Positions 35,135-44,736 of a stretch of 64,000 nt of DNA are shown in pieces (the first letter of the stretch is position 1; every line of letters starts with the position of its first letter). This stretch comes from Lacrimispora sp. BS-2 (GTDB taxonomy: Bacteria; Bacillota; Clostridia; Lachnospirales; Lachnospiraceae), in contig NZ_CP157940.1 of the NCBI RefSeq assembly GCF_040207125.1, positions 1,860,001 through 1,924,000 of the forward strand. The letters run 5' to 3'. Position numbers and translations under genes: made by a program. The notes beneath the pieces are model-generated. The model made no database searches. It was not told the DNA's origin and was given only the letters and a program-made list of their open reading frames with translations.

Positions 35135-36640
35135 TTATTTCTCCCTTCCCCATTTCCTGCGTTCCAGTCCCAGCCTTATATATTGTTCCTCCGGTGCGTC
35201 ATTTTCCTTCATCATACGTATCATATGTTCTATCATGCGTTCCTCCACCTCCTGGTTCTCCATAGGCTGAAGCTGATCCGGATCCTTCTCTAAATCATAT
35301 AGAAGCGTGCCGAATTCTATCAAAGATTTGGGAGGGAATCCCAATGTTCTGATTCCATAACCACCGCGGATTCTGAACATCGGACATCCTTTGGTAAATG
35401 AAAAACCCGGATAGAATTCGGCTGTTCCCATTTCTTCTGCAGTAATGGAGCCAGGGTAACTGGTGGGCTCTATAATATAGTTATACATCTCCTGCTCTCT
35501 GCCAGGCTGCGGGCATCTCATATACACATATCTGCCATCAGTAATGTTCACATGAACACCGTGCTGGCCAAAAAGAGCATAATCTCTGACTTTTTTATCA
35601 TTTTCAATGGTTTCTCTAAGAGGCTTCCCCTCCATATCCTTCGGTATATCCTGACCAAAATACTCAAGAAGCGTTGGGGCCAAATCTATGGTCTGAACAA
35701 GGGCCTGTCTCTTCTCGCCTGCGATCCCTGTTCTCGGATCCCAGATAAACATGGGAATCCTGGCCAGTTCACTGAAGTATGGCATCATCATTTTGCCCCA
35801 CCAGTTGTGCTGGCTCAGCATAAAACCGTGATCCGTATTGACAATGAGCATCGTATCCTTCCACATATCATATTCGTCCATCATATCCAGTACTTTACCG
35901 AGATAGGTATCGCACATGGTAACAATCGCCTTATACTCGTTAATACAATGTTCCACCTGTTCCGGAGTCTCCACCACTTCATGGTATCCCGGCCAATCAA
36001 ACATAACTCCTTCATAGCCATCCTCATAGGGTTCTTTGTATTTTTCCGGTGTGAAGAACGGCTCATGAGGATCATAGTTTTCCAACTGAAGGTACCAGTT
36101 ATCCGCCTCATGGTTATCACGGATGAATTCCAGACCATTGGAGAAATTCCGCACAATGGATTGATTGTCCTCCTCCCGCATATAATGACGATTGATATAC
36201 TCCTGCCTTCCGCAGGCATCCTTCCTGCCGCCCAGATGCTCCGGAATATCCCATTCTATTCTTCCCTTCCACGGATCGCCTTCCTGGCCTCTTACAATTT
36301 CGTATGTATTGTATTTGGTCATATAATTGTCTCCGCCCTCTTCCCAATAATGCCAGTGATCCGTAGTCAGATGGGTGTAAATACCGTTTTCTTTTAGAAT
36401 TTGGGGCATGGAATCATCATATGGCTCCAAAGGCCCCCAGCTTCTGTGAAGAAAGTTATACCGTCCTGTATGAATTTCTCTTCTTGCAGGCATACAAGGC
36501 AGACTTCCTGCATAGCAGTTGTCAAATGTTACGCTCCTCTGTGCCAGTCTCTTGAAATTAGGAGCCTTCACATCTTCGTATCCATAAGGAGGAAGCATGT
36601 GCCGGTTGAGGGAATCAAACATCACCATGATCGCTTTCAT
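35135..36640 (-). CDS. Sulfatase, formylglycine-dependent (Cys type)
   Basis: The 501-residue protein has the sulfatase fold. The active-site signature is CMPARREIHTG with Cys49, fitting CxPxRxxxxTG, the substrate of anaerobic sulfatase maturases that make formylglycine from Cys. The metal site uses D9 near the N-terminus and the conserved NTDHG in the middle. No signal peptide is seen, so it acts in the cytoplasm on an imported substrate. It is encoded between a nucleoside-type ABC permease and purine nucleoside phosphorylase, and the cluster also encodes a maturase. This context suggests a sulfated nucleoside or similar conjugate, which is inference. Confidence 0.88.
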   Translation of the reverse strand: MKAIMVMFDSLNRHMLPPYGYEDVKAPNFKRLAQRSVTFDNCYAGSLPCMPARREIHTGRYNFLHRSWGPLEPYDDSMPQILKENGIYTHLTTDHWHYWEEGGDNYMTKYNTYEIVRGQEGDPWKGRIEWDIPEHLGGRKDACGRQEYINRHYMREEDNQSIVRNFSNGLEFIRDNHEADNWYLQLENYDPHEPFFTPEKYKEPYEDGYEGVMFDWPGYHEVVETPEQVEHCINEYKAIVTMCDTYLGKVLDMMDEYDMWKDTMLIVNTDHGFMLSQHNWWGKMMMPYFSELARIPMFIWDPRTGIAGEKRQALVQTIDLAPTLLEYFGQDIPKDMEGKPLRETIENDKKVRDYALFGQHGVHVNITDGRYVYMRCPQPGREQEMYNYIIEPTSYPGSITAEEMGTAEFYPGFSFTKGCPMFRIRGGYGIRTLGFPPKSLIEFGTLLYDLEKDPDQLQPMENQEVEERMIEHMIRMMKENDAPEEQYIRLGLERRKWGREK

Positions 36641-36681
36641 AATTGATCTATAACCTCTTTTCTTCCATATTTTATAATGCG

Positions 36682-37545
36682 TTATTCATCATCATGCATT
36701 CCAACGCCTGCAGGCGGAGTTATATGACGGACACCGAAAGCCAGAACGAACAGTGTCACCATGTAAGGAATCATAGCCATGATCTGAGGCGGTACGCCAT
36801 ACCCCTGAAAATTAATCTGTAATGCATCACAAAATCCAAAAATCAGCGCACAGAACAGAACCATTACAGGATTGTATTTTGCAAGAATCATAATCGCCAC
36901 AGCAATATATCCTCTTCCTGCCGACATATCCCTCACATACATATTCAGCTGGTCAATGGAAAGATATGCTCCCCCAAGCCCAGCCATAATTCCGCAGGCT
37001 ACCACGCCGATATATTTTATTTTATGGACTGGAAGTCCCACAGTAGCTGCCGCCTTAGGATTCTCACCCACCATGCGAAGCCGTAAGCCAAAGCGAGTCC
37101 GAAACAGGAAGATATACTCCAGGAAAACTGCCGACAGCATGATGTATGTAATGGGTGATGTATATACACTGGCATTGATAGACGATACCTGAGGAGATGA
37201 CCCTTTGTTATCCCAAAGAAGCTGCATCAATAGAGTTGTCTCTGCCACTGCCAGAAGATTAAGTCCTATGCCGCTGATGACCTGGTTCACCTTATAGCGC
37301 ACACTTAAAACAGCATGGCATAGTCCTAACAGAGCACCGCCTGCCATGCCTGCCAGTACAGCAACATAGATATTGCCTGAATAGTAGGAGCCCAGCACTG
37401 CGCAAAATGCCCCCATAGTCATCATGCTCTCCAGCCCCAGAGCCATGACACCGCTTCTAACAGAGATAACACCGCCCAGTGCGGCCAGAATCAGCGGTAC
37501 CGACATGCTGAGAGTTGACGTAACAATTGATAAAAGCTGATTCAT
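36682..37545 (-). CDS. Nucleoside-type ABC transporter permease 2 (NupQ-like)
   Basis: This 287-residue permease has about eight hydrophobic helices and belongs to the BPD_transp_2 family seen with Bmp-type nucleoside binding proteins. GGVISVRSGVMALGLESMM and GLNLLAVAETTLL are typical. It overlaps permease 1 by 4 bases (ATGA), with AGGAGG before the start. Confidence 0.88.
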   Translation of the reverse strand: MNQLLSIVTSTLSMSVPLILAALGGVISVRSGVMALGLESMMTMGAFCAVLGSYYSGNIYVAVLAGMAGGALLGLCHAVLSVRYKVNQVISGIGLNLLAVAETTLLMQLLWDNKGSSPQVSSINASVYTSPITYIMLSAVFLEYIFLFRTRFGLRLRMVGENPKAAATVGLPVHKIKYIGVVACGIMAGLGGAYLSIDQLNMYVRDMSAGRGYIAVAIMILAKYNPVMVLFCALIFGFCDALQINFQGYGVPPQIMAMIPYMVTLFVLAFGVRHITPPAGVGMHDDE

Positions 37546-38621
37546 CCCCTTTTTCCTCCTTTCCCTCTGCCTGCATTTTTTATCCTAAGAATTTCCTTCA
37601 CAAGAAGAGGAGCGGCCACAAACAGGATGATAAGCGCCTGAATGACATCGATAAACTCAGTGGGAATGCCGGTGGTACGGTTGAGTACCATACAGCCCGC
37701 CCTCAAAGCACCAAAGATAATGCCGGAAAGAATCACACCTACAGGATTATCTGCCGCAAGGGCTGCAACCGCGATTCCATCAAATCCATATCCAGAAGAA
37801 AAATCTGCAATCAGCCTGTGATCTACCCCCAGAACATGGCTTCCCCCTAAAAGTCCGGCAATTCCGCCGCTGAGCAGCATGGCAATTACCATAATTCTTC
37901 CAATCCTGATCCCGGCAGTTTCCGATGCCTTTAGGTTAAACCCTACACATTTAATCTCATAGCCGATTACCGTTCTGTCAAAGAGAAGCTTTACGAGGAT
38001 ACAGGCTATCACGGCAATGATAATTGCTGCTGTAAGCTGAGTTTTCTCTAACAGCTTCGGTATCCATACTTCTTCTGTAAACTTTGCAGTCTGAGCCATG
38101 GATTTCCCCTGTTCTTTCAGCGGGTAGTTGACCATATAAGCCACAAAATTAACAGCTATGGTGTTAAGCATCATGGTGGCTATAACTTCATTGGAACCGA
38201 ATTTAACCTTCATAAATCCAACAAGTCCCGCATAGAGGCCACCCAACAGCACACCTGCCATAAGAGCCAAAGGAATCCATACCACTTCCGGAAGCCTAAG
38301 AGGCATCAATGCTACAACGGAAGTTCCCAACGCTCCCATATAAAGCTGACCTTCAATGCCCAGATTAATCAGATTCGCTCTCTTGGCTACCGTATACGCC
38401 AGGCCTGCAAAGATCAAGGGAGTGGCCTGTACAAGTGTTTGACAAACAGCCTTTTTCCCAATAAATGCCCCCTTTAATATGGATGTATACGCTTCAACAG
38501 GGTTGTATCCACAAATCAGCATAATTAATCCGCCCAATACCAGAGCCAAAATTAAGGCAACAGCAGACATATTCTTTTCCAGAATCTGCTTTATATTTAA
38601 TTCCGCCTTTTTTACATTCAT
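37542..38621 (-). CDS. Nucleoside-type ABC transporter permease 1 (NupP-like)
   Basis: The 359-residue permease has about nine helices and the motifs RANLINLGIEGQLYMGA and GSNEVIATMMLNTIA characteristic of the larger permease of guanosine/nucleoside ABC systems. It overlaps the ATPase gene by 4 bases and permease 2 by 4 bases, indicating tight coupling. Confidence 0.88.
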   Translation of the reverse strand: MNVKKAELNIKQILEKNMSAVALILALVLGGLIMLICGYNPVEAYTSILKGAFIGKKAVCQTLVQATPLIFAGLAYTVAKRANLINLGIEGQLYMGALGTSVVALMPLRLPEVVWIPLALMAGVLLGGLYAGLVGFMKVKFGSNEVIATMMLNTIAVNFVAYMVNYPLKEQGKSMAQTAKFTEEVWIPKLLEKTQLTAAIIIAVIACILVKLLFDRTVIGYEIKCVGFNLKASETAGIRIGRIMVIAMLLSGGIAGLLGGSHVLGVDHRLIADFSSGYGFDGIAVAALAADNPVGVILSGIIFGALRAGCMVLNRTTGIPTEFIDVIQALIILFVAAPLLVKEILRIKNAGRGKGGKRG

Positions 38622-40132
38622 GTCCTCTGTCCCCTTTTTCCTGCTGCTCCTGTCATTAAAAGTCCCAGCTGCATATCATCAAACTCTTCCGGGACTCCTT
38701 CCACAACGAGTTCACCGTTATACATCACTAAAAGTCTGTCGCTTAGATTCTTCACCTCATCTAAATCAGCGGATATCAGCAGGATTGCTTTTCCTTCATC
38801 CCTTAGTTCCAATAGGCGCTCATGGATATACTCAATAGCTCCGATATCCACTCCCCTGGTAGGCTGCGCTACTATAATGACATCCGGATCCTCACTGAAC
38901 ACCCTGGCAATAACGATTTTCTGCTGATTTCCTCCGGAGAGGGCATTACACTTGACAGATGTATTGGGCGCTTTTACCTGAAATTCCTGTAAAAGCCTGT
39001 CAGAAAAAACCTTAATCCTCTTCCTGTCCAGGATTCCCCTGTTTTGAAAGCGTTTCTGATAGCCCAGAATCATATTTTCCAGAATAGAAAGCTCCAGTAC
39101 CAGTCCTCTGGTCATTCGATCCTCCGGAATATGTCCGATTCCCTGTCCGATAAAATCCCTTGGGCTACCCGTTACCTTCTGCCCGTCCTTTACCATATCC
39201 AAAACATCCGGCTGGCAAATACCGGTCAGACATTCAATCAGTTCCGTCTGTCCATTGCCCTCAATTCCGGCAATCCCCAGGATTTCTCCTTTCTTAAGCT
39301 CAAACTGAACTTTATTTAAAACGATTCTGTCTTTGTCTTTTAAAGTGATGTTTTTTACGAATAGTTTTGTCTCACCCACACAGCTGCTCCTTCTCCGTAT
39401 GCCTAAAGCCACTTCTCTGCCTACCATCATTTGTGCAAGGCTGTCGGAGGTTACGCCTTCTACGGGAACATTGGACTGGATCAGCCTTCCATCCCTAAGA
39501 ACGCTGACACGGTCTGCTATCTCAAGAGTTTCTTTCAGCTTATGCGTGATAATTACAATGCTTGTCCCATTCTTTTTCAGTTCTCTTAAGATCCGGAACA
39601 GTTCTTCTACCTCCTGAGGAATCAGGACAGCAGTGGGCTCATCAAGAATCAGAATCCTGGCACCTCTATAAATAGCTTTTAAAATCTCAACCTTCTGCTG
39701 CTCTCCTACAGAAAGCTCCTTTACCTTTTGCGAAGCAGATATATGAAAGCCATAACGGTCGATCATCTCCTGGACATTTTCCTCTGCCTGATTCTTGTCA
39801 AAAAAGATTCCCTTTGCCGGTTCACAGCCCACTACGATATTTTCGGTTACGCTTAATACAGGAGTCAGCATAAAATGCTGGTGCACCATGCCTATTCCCA
39901 TATCAATCGCCTGCTTGGGAGACCTTATATTCATTGGCTTTCCGCCAATCCATATCTCCCCCTCATCTGGCCTGCAGATTCCATACAAAACCTTCATGAG
40001 AGTTGATTTCCCAGCTCCGTTTTCTCCCAACAGCGATACAATCTCCCCCTGTTCCAGAGAAAAGTCTACATGGTTGAGAGCACGGACCAGAGGATACTGC
40101 TTTGTGATATTTTTCATCTCAACTGCATACAT
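38618..40132 (-). CDS. Nucleoside-type ABC transporter ATP-binding protein (NupO-like)
   Basis: The 504-residue protein contains two ATPase domains. The first has Walker A GENGAGKST near 36-44, signature LSVGEQQK and Walker B LILDEPTAVL. The second has a degenerate Walker A (GIEGNGQTE), signature LSGGNQQK and the VAQPTRGVDIGA block. This layout is typical of simple-sugar and nucleoside importers. A GGAGTG site precedes the start, which may be the ATG at 40132 or an adjacent GTG. Confidence 0.88.
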   Translation of the reverse strand: MYAVEMKNITKQYPLVRALNHVDFSLEQGEIVSLLGENGAGKSTLMKVLYGICRPDEGEIWIGGKPMNIRSPKQAIDMGIGMVHQHFMLTPVLSVTENIVVGCEPAKGIFFDKNQAEENVQEMIDRYGFHISASQKVKELSVGEQQKVEILKAIYRGARILILDEPTAVLIPQEVEELFRILRELKKNGTSIVIITHKLKETLEIADRVSVLRDGRLIQSNVPVEGVTSDSLAQMMVGREVALGIRRRSSCVGETKLFVKNITLKDKDRIVLNKVQFELKKGEILGIAGIEGNGQTELIECLTGICQPDVLDMVKDGQKVTGSPRDFIGQGIGHIPEDRMTRGLVLELSILENMILGYQKRFQNRGILDRKRIKVFSDRLLQEFQVKAPNTSVKCNALSGGNQQKIVIARVFSEDPDVIIVAQPTRGVDIGAIEYIHERLLELRDEGKAILLISADLDEVKNLSDRLLVMYNGELVVEGVPEEFDDMQLGLLMTGAAGKRGQRT

Positions 40133-40159
40133 CACATTTACACTCCAATCAGACTCGTT

Positions 40160-41290
40160 TTATTTGGTGTACTGATTCTTGGCAACCCAGGCATCCAACT
40201 CTTCTGCCGTCTTACATGGCGCCAGTTTTTCTGCAACCAGCATTTCCCTTATATCCTCTACTGTTGCTTTGATCTCCTCAGGCAGTTTTACATTGGAACC
40301 CTCCGTATCATATCCCACGGCGCTTTCCTTGATCCCACTCATATGCAGTCCTGGTTCCCAGTTTCCGTATATTACTTTTTCAATTTCGTTATAAACCATC
40401 CAGTCTACGCTTCTTACGGAAGAGGCCACCACATGATCCGGATCCTCCAGGTTCTGATTAGAGCCTACACCGAATGCATATCTATCTGCTTCCTTGGCAG
40501 CACCAAATACCCCCAAACCGGAAGCGCCTGCAATACACTGGATGAAGTCTGCACCTTTGTTGTACATGGAAAGACCTATTTCCTTGCCCTTACCTGGATC
40601 ATTGAACGCTCCTACAACTCCCTCCAGTACCTGTACATCCGGATTGACATATCTTGCTCCTGCTGTAAATCCTATTACGCCTTCTCTCAGATTCGGAAGG
40701 TCATCTCCCAGTATGACACCTATAACATTATCTTTATTTGCTTTCTCCATATCGCTCAGTGTTCCAAGTCCTGCGATCACACCTGCTAAGAAGGTCTGCT
40801 CACTCCACTCGGTCTGAATCGTGCTGACGCCCTCAATCTTTGCCGCACTGTCAAGAATCGATATCTTCTGTTCCGGGAATTCTTCTGCTATTTCCTGCAT
40901 GGCCTCTTCCTGGTCTGCCCCTACGGCTATCAGCAGATCATATTCTCCTGTCTCCGCAAACTGCCTTCCAAAGGGAACAAAATCGCTGATAGAATTAGGT
41001 TCAACATAGTCAAACTTGATTCCCAGTTCTTCCTGAGCTCTGGTAACTCCCGCATATGTCATGTCATTAAAGTTTTTATCTCCCAGACCACCGGTACCAA
41101 ATATGACTCCTACCTTAACGGTATCTCCTGATGCCCCTTCGGTACCCTCGGCTGATGTACTTTCTGCTTCTTCTTTCCCAACTGATGTGCCAGCCTCACT
41201 TTCCCCCTTGCTTTTAGATGCGCCGCATCCTGTCGCAGAAACTGTCATTGCCGCTATTAAACATATTGCTGCCAACCTTCTCAATTTCAT
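40160..41290 (-). CDS. Bmp-family substrate-binding lipoprotein (nucleoside-type)
   Basis: The 376-residue lipoprotein has a signal peptide and lipobox SATGC (Cys about 21), a Ser/Glu-rich linker, and a BmpA/Med-type periplasmic-binding domain (VGVIFGTGGLGDKNFND, VGADQEEAM, GVGSNQNLEDPD). Family members bind purine nucleosides. The ATG at 41290 has GGAGAG 5 bases upstream; a longer frame upstream lacks such a site and crosses a terminator. It is the first gene of the transporter-sulfatase-phosphorylase operon. Confidence 0.9.
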   Translation of the reverse strand: MKLRRLAAICLIAAMTVSATGCGASKSKGESEAGTSVGKEEAESTSAEGTEGASGDTVKVGVIFGTGGLGDKNFNDMTYAGVTRAQEELGIKFDYVEPNSISDFVPFGRQFAETGEYDLLIAVGADQEEAMQEIAEEFPEQKISILDSAAKIEGVSTIQTEWSEQTFLAGVIAGLGTLSDMEKANKDNVIGVILGDDLPNLREGVIGFTAGARYVNPDVQVLEGVVGAFNDPGKGKEIGLSMYNKGADFIQCIAGASGLGVFGAAKEADRYAFGVGSNQNLEDPDHVVASSVRSVDWMVYNEIEKVIYGNWEPGLHMSGIKESAVGYDTEGSNVKLPEEIKATVEDIREMLVAEKLAPCKTAEELDAWVAKNQYTK

Positions 41291-41385
41291 CTTTGCTCTC
41301 CTTCCAATTGTTCCTATGCAATTCTTTATGAGTATTTTTTTCATATCTATATTGTACAATTTTAAAAAGAAAAATAAATAAAAGC

Positions 41386-41434
41386 TGTGAACTTTATCTT
41401 GAAGTATTTTAACTTCATACAGTTTCACAGCTTT
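41386..41434 (-). terminator. Terminator after the two-component system
   Basis: AAAGCTGTGAA pairs with TTCACAGCTTT (inner GAAG/CTTC extends it) and on the minus strand is followed by TTTTATTTATTTTT. It splits the cluster into a regulatory and a metabolic operon. Confidence 0.8.
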
Positions 41435-41448
41435 ATCCTCTATTAATT

Positions 41449-42942
41449 TTATGACTTTCTATCAATTTTTTGACCTCTGGCCAATTCCGGAGTTATTCCC
41501 ATATACTCATGATAGACCTTTGAGAAGTAGCTTGGTGTGGTATATCCCACTGCATAGGCTATCTCATATATCTTCATATCTGTATTTAACAGAAGCGATC
41601 TGGCCCGCTCTAAACGATAAAGCATAAGATAGTTGCTGAAATTCTGGCCTGTCTCTGATTTAAAAAGGCGGCTTAAGTATTCAGGAGAACGGCAAATTGC
41701 CTGGGCCACCACCTTTAACGACAGATCCTGGTTGGCGTAATTTTGATGGATATATTGAACTGTCTCCCGTATACTCTGGGAATAACTGAACTTATTCCCG
41801 GAATAAAGCAGACTTATAAGCTTTATACAGATGTCTCTGCACAACCCTGCCGTCTGAAGTCTTGTAACCTTGTGCTCCTCCTGATAGTCCGTAAAATGCT
41901 CCGCACATTTCTCTTCTAATCTTATCACGAATTTAATGCATATTTCTTTCGCCCACTCTGTATCCTGCAAGCATACTTCTTTGAAATATTCAAACCATAT
42001 AATAATGTCCTTACTGACTTTATCTTCCTCATCATGCAGAAGTCTATTTAATATTCTTTGATACTCTTTTCGTATTTTTTCGCGGTCAAGCGGCGCCATC
42101 AGCCTGTCATCGTTTATCCGAAAGCAGCCCTTATTATAGAAAAATTCATACTGAAGCATTCGCTCTGTCCTGTCAATCTCCGGCATTATTTGTTCAATTC
42201 CCCATGCCGAAGGTCCGGCAACAAGAACTCCTCCTCCATTTGCACTCCAGGTTTCATAAAACGCCGCCAGACTTTCCTCAAGTTTCCTTTCATCTTCAGA
42301 CTGCATAATGAGATAAATGCTCTCTTTTCGAAGAACAGGGCGAAGAATATGGATTTTTTGTTTTTTGATGAAGTCATCTAAAAAACCTTTCTGATCCCAG
42401 CTTTCCGTGCTTTTAAAGGCTGCCACGCAAAACATTTCATTTTCCCTGAATTGATGCTTTTTCCAGAATCCCCCTACAAATTCAGCCTCCTCCATATTGC
42501 AGCAGCAGGTATAAATATCCAAATAACCGCTGAAATAACAATCCTCTTTTTTTCCTATAAGCAGCCTTTCATTACTTTCGTGGATTTCCATAAGAGCCTC
42601 CAGAATATCCTGTCCCCGAAGCTCTGACTTAAGAAAATATTTCCTGGCACCATAAGTGATAGCTTCCCTTGCGTAAGAGAATTCCGCATAGTTTGTCAGT
42701 ATAATAAAAGAGACATATGGTATTTCTTCCAGAAGTTTTTTCATCAGCATCAAGCCGTCCATTCCTGGCATTTTAATGTCTGTAATCACCGTATCAACCT
42801 GATACTTTACAGCCAGTTCGAAAGCCTCATTGCCGTTTTCAGCTACGCCTGCAATCTCAAAATCCGGATTATTCCCCCGCTCAATGCTGAACTGAATCCA
42901 TTCTCGTATTGGTGTCTCATCGTCTGCTATCAGTATTTTCAC
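41449..42942 (-). CDS. Response regulator, YesN/AraC type
   Basis: The 497-residue protein has an N-terminal receiver domain with the phosphorylation site D55 in VITDIKMPG, a long middle region, and a C-terminal AraC-type double helix-turn-helix (about 390-490; LSLKVVAQAICRSPEYLSRLFK and EIAYAVGYTTPSYFSKVY). It overlaps the sensor kinase gene by 4 bases. It most likely controls the transporter-sulfatase operon immediately downstream. Confidence 0.9.
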   Translation of the reverse strand: MKILIADDETPIREWIQFSIERGNNPDFEIAGVAENGNEAFELAVKYQVDTVITDIKMPGMDGLMLMKKLLEEIPYVSFIILTNYAEFSYAREAITYGARKYFLKSELRGQDILEALMEIHESNERLLIGKKEDCYFSGYLDIYTCCCNMEEAEFVGGFWKKHQFRENEMFCVAAFKSTESWDQKGFLDDFIKKQKIHILRPVLRKESIYLIMQSEDERKLEESLAAFYETWSANGGGVLVAGPSAWGIEQIMPEIDRTERMLQYEFFYNKGCFRINDDRLMAPLDREKIRKEYQRILNRLLHDEEDKVSKDIIIWFEYFKEVCLQDTEWAKEICIKFVIRLEEKCAEHFTDYQEEHKVTRLQTAGLCRDICIKLISLLYSGNKFSYSQSIRETVQYIHQNYANQDLSLKVVAQAICRSPEYLSRLFKSETGQNFSNYLMLYRLERARSLLLNTDMKIYEIAYAVGYTTPSYFSKVYHEYMGITPELARGQKIDRKS

Positions 42943-44702
42943 CCCAACCGTTTCCTTTCATTTGTTTCCGGCATCTCCATTATAACCTCAGTGCCTTTGC
43001 CCTTTTCGCTCATAATTCGTATACCGTAGGACTCTCCAAAGTTTAGGCGAAGCCTGTCATTTACATTGCGAAGCCCAACTTTGTTCATATTCATTCCCTT
43101 CTCCAGAACGCTGCTTATGATATTCTCATCCATCCCCACTCCATCATCCTTTACGCTGATAAAAAGTTTTCTATCCCTGATATAGCTGCTGATAAGAATA
43201 TGGCAGACCTGCTTCTCCTTTAAGCTGTAAAAAATGGCATTTTCCACAATGGGCTGCATAATAAAATCAGGTACAATACAAGGAAGTGTGTTCTCTTCCA
43301 TGTTAAATTTCACTTCAAAACGGTCCCTGTACCGGGCTTTCTGAAGCTCTATATAATATTCAAGCGTTTCACATTCCTCTTTTAAACTAATGAATTTTTC
43401 TGAGCTTGAAAGGGTCTTTCTAAGAATCTTTGAAAAATCAATCAGCATTTTCTCAGCTTCTTCATTTTTCCCCATCTCTACATAAAATCGTATGGAGCTT
43501 AGGGTGTTATAGATAAAATGAGGATTTATCTGTGTCTGTAGGAAATCCAGATGAAGTAAATGCCTCTTCCGCTCTATCGTGCGTATCTCTTCCACCTGAC
43601 TCTCTAACTTTCCTACCATATAGTTGAAGGAATCCGCAATCTCCGATAGCTCACCCTTCCCTTTTTCCTTCTGACTAATCCTCGCCTTAAATTCTCCTTG
43701 AGCAACCTGATTCATCTTGTTCTTAATAATATCAATAGGTTTTAAGATCGTCTGCAGAGCCAGAAAGATAGACGGCAGGAAACAGACTGCAAATACCACC
43801 ACAAGAATTCCCGCAAACCATGCGGTTCTGTCAAGCGGTGCGAATATATGGCGCAAATCCGCATTTTCCAGCAGATACCAATTGGTTCCTGATATCATTC
43901 CATAAAAATAAACGTTATCCGGATATGCGTCTGATATGCCGTAGCCTACTTTTTGAAATTCTTCATCTGATATTATAATATCATTTTTACTGTAAGGAGC
44001 TCCAATATCCCTCTTATTCTTTGCAGAAATCACAATGCCATTCCCGTCTACAATACAGTAATCCCTGTCTGGTTCAATCAGCTCCTGATACATATCATAT
44101 AGTATCACCTCGCTGAACTGAATCAGCACATATCCCCGCACTGTTCCGCTTAAAAGATCCTGAACAGGCCGTACCATATAGAAACTATGACGGTAAAGCC
44201 CGTCCTCCTTATCGCTGCGGATCAAACCTTCCAGATAAATGTCTTCCTTTACTCCAGAGTTTCTAAGCTTCTCTGCCTGCTTAATGGATGGCTGGGCCTC
44301 TTCCCAGGAAATCTCCGGGAAATCACTGGCATATCTAAGCTTTTCCAGATCATAGATATAAATTCGGAACTTATTACCTCTTTTATAGTTCCCGTAAATC
44401 TCATCCCGAATAAGCATTTCAATTTTCCCGCTTCCCTCGGTTTCCTCCATAAGCCATTCCATGACCCCGGCATTCTCAGTGATTTTCTCCAGGCTTCCCC
44501 TTAAACTTCGGATCGTAGAGGCCGGCTGTATAATGGATTGACTTAAAATAGACTGATGAAGACTAATGATCTCTTTTCCAACAACCTTTTTCGAGAAACC
44601 TGTAATAGCAAACACAAGAATCCCTATTAATATGATTACTGCTGCAAACATTTTCAAAAAGAACCGTTTCATGTAACTCAGTTTCATAAAGTTCAGTTTC
44701 AT
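42939..44702 (-). CDS. Sensor histidine kinase, YesM type
   Basis: The 587-residue kinase has a membrane helix near 15-36, an extracellular sensor region (about 40-290), a second helix (about 293-317), a HAMP linker, and a His_kinase domain whose phosphoacceptor is H395 in INPHFIYNT. The HATPase part has NAIFYSLK and DDGVGM. YesM/YesN pairs commonly sense extracellular carbohydrates or related ligands. GGGAG lies 6 bases before the ATG. Confidence 0.9.
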   Translation of the reverse strand: MKLNFMKLSYMKRFFLKMFAAVIILIGILVFAITGFSKKVVGKEIISLHQSILSQSIIQPASTIRSLRGSLEKITENAGVMEWLMEETEGSGKIEMLIRDEIYGNYKRGNKFRIYIYDLEKLRYASDFPEISWEEAQPSIKQAEKLRNSGVKEDIYLEGLIRSDKEDGLYRHSFYMVRPVQDLLSGTVRGYVLIQFSEVILYDMYQELIEPDRDYCIVDGNGIVISAKNKRDIGAPYSKNDIIISDEEFQKVGYGISDAYPDNVYFYGMISGTNWYLLENADLRHIFAPLDRTAWFAGILVVVFAVCFLPSIFLALQTILKPIDIIKNKMNQVAQGEFKARISQKEKGKGELSEIADSFNYMVGKLESQVEEIRTIERKRHLLHLDFLQTQINPHFIYNTLSSIRFYVEMGKNEEAEKMLIDFSKILRKTLSSSEKFISLKEECETLEYYIELQKARYRDRFEVKFNMEENTLPCIVPDFIMQPIVENAIFYSLKEKQVCHILISSYIRDRKLFISVKDDGVGMDENIISSVLEKGMNMNKVGLRNVNDRLRLNFGESYGIRIMSEKGKGTEVIMEMPETNERKRLG

Positions 44703-44736
44703 ACTCTACTCCCATGGAAAAACTGTCATCCTGGTA

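Noticed and set aside
35552..36397. Long plus-strand ORF of 281 codons opposite the sulfatase
   Set aside because: It mirrors a clear sulfatase gene and has no ribosome binding site or domain pattern.
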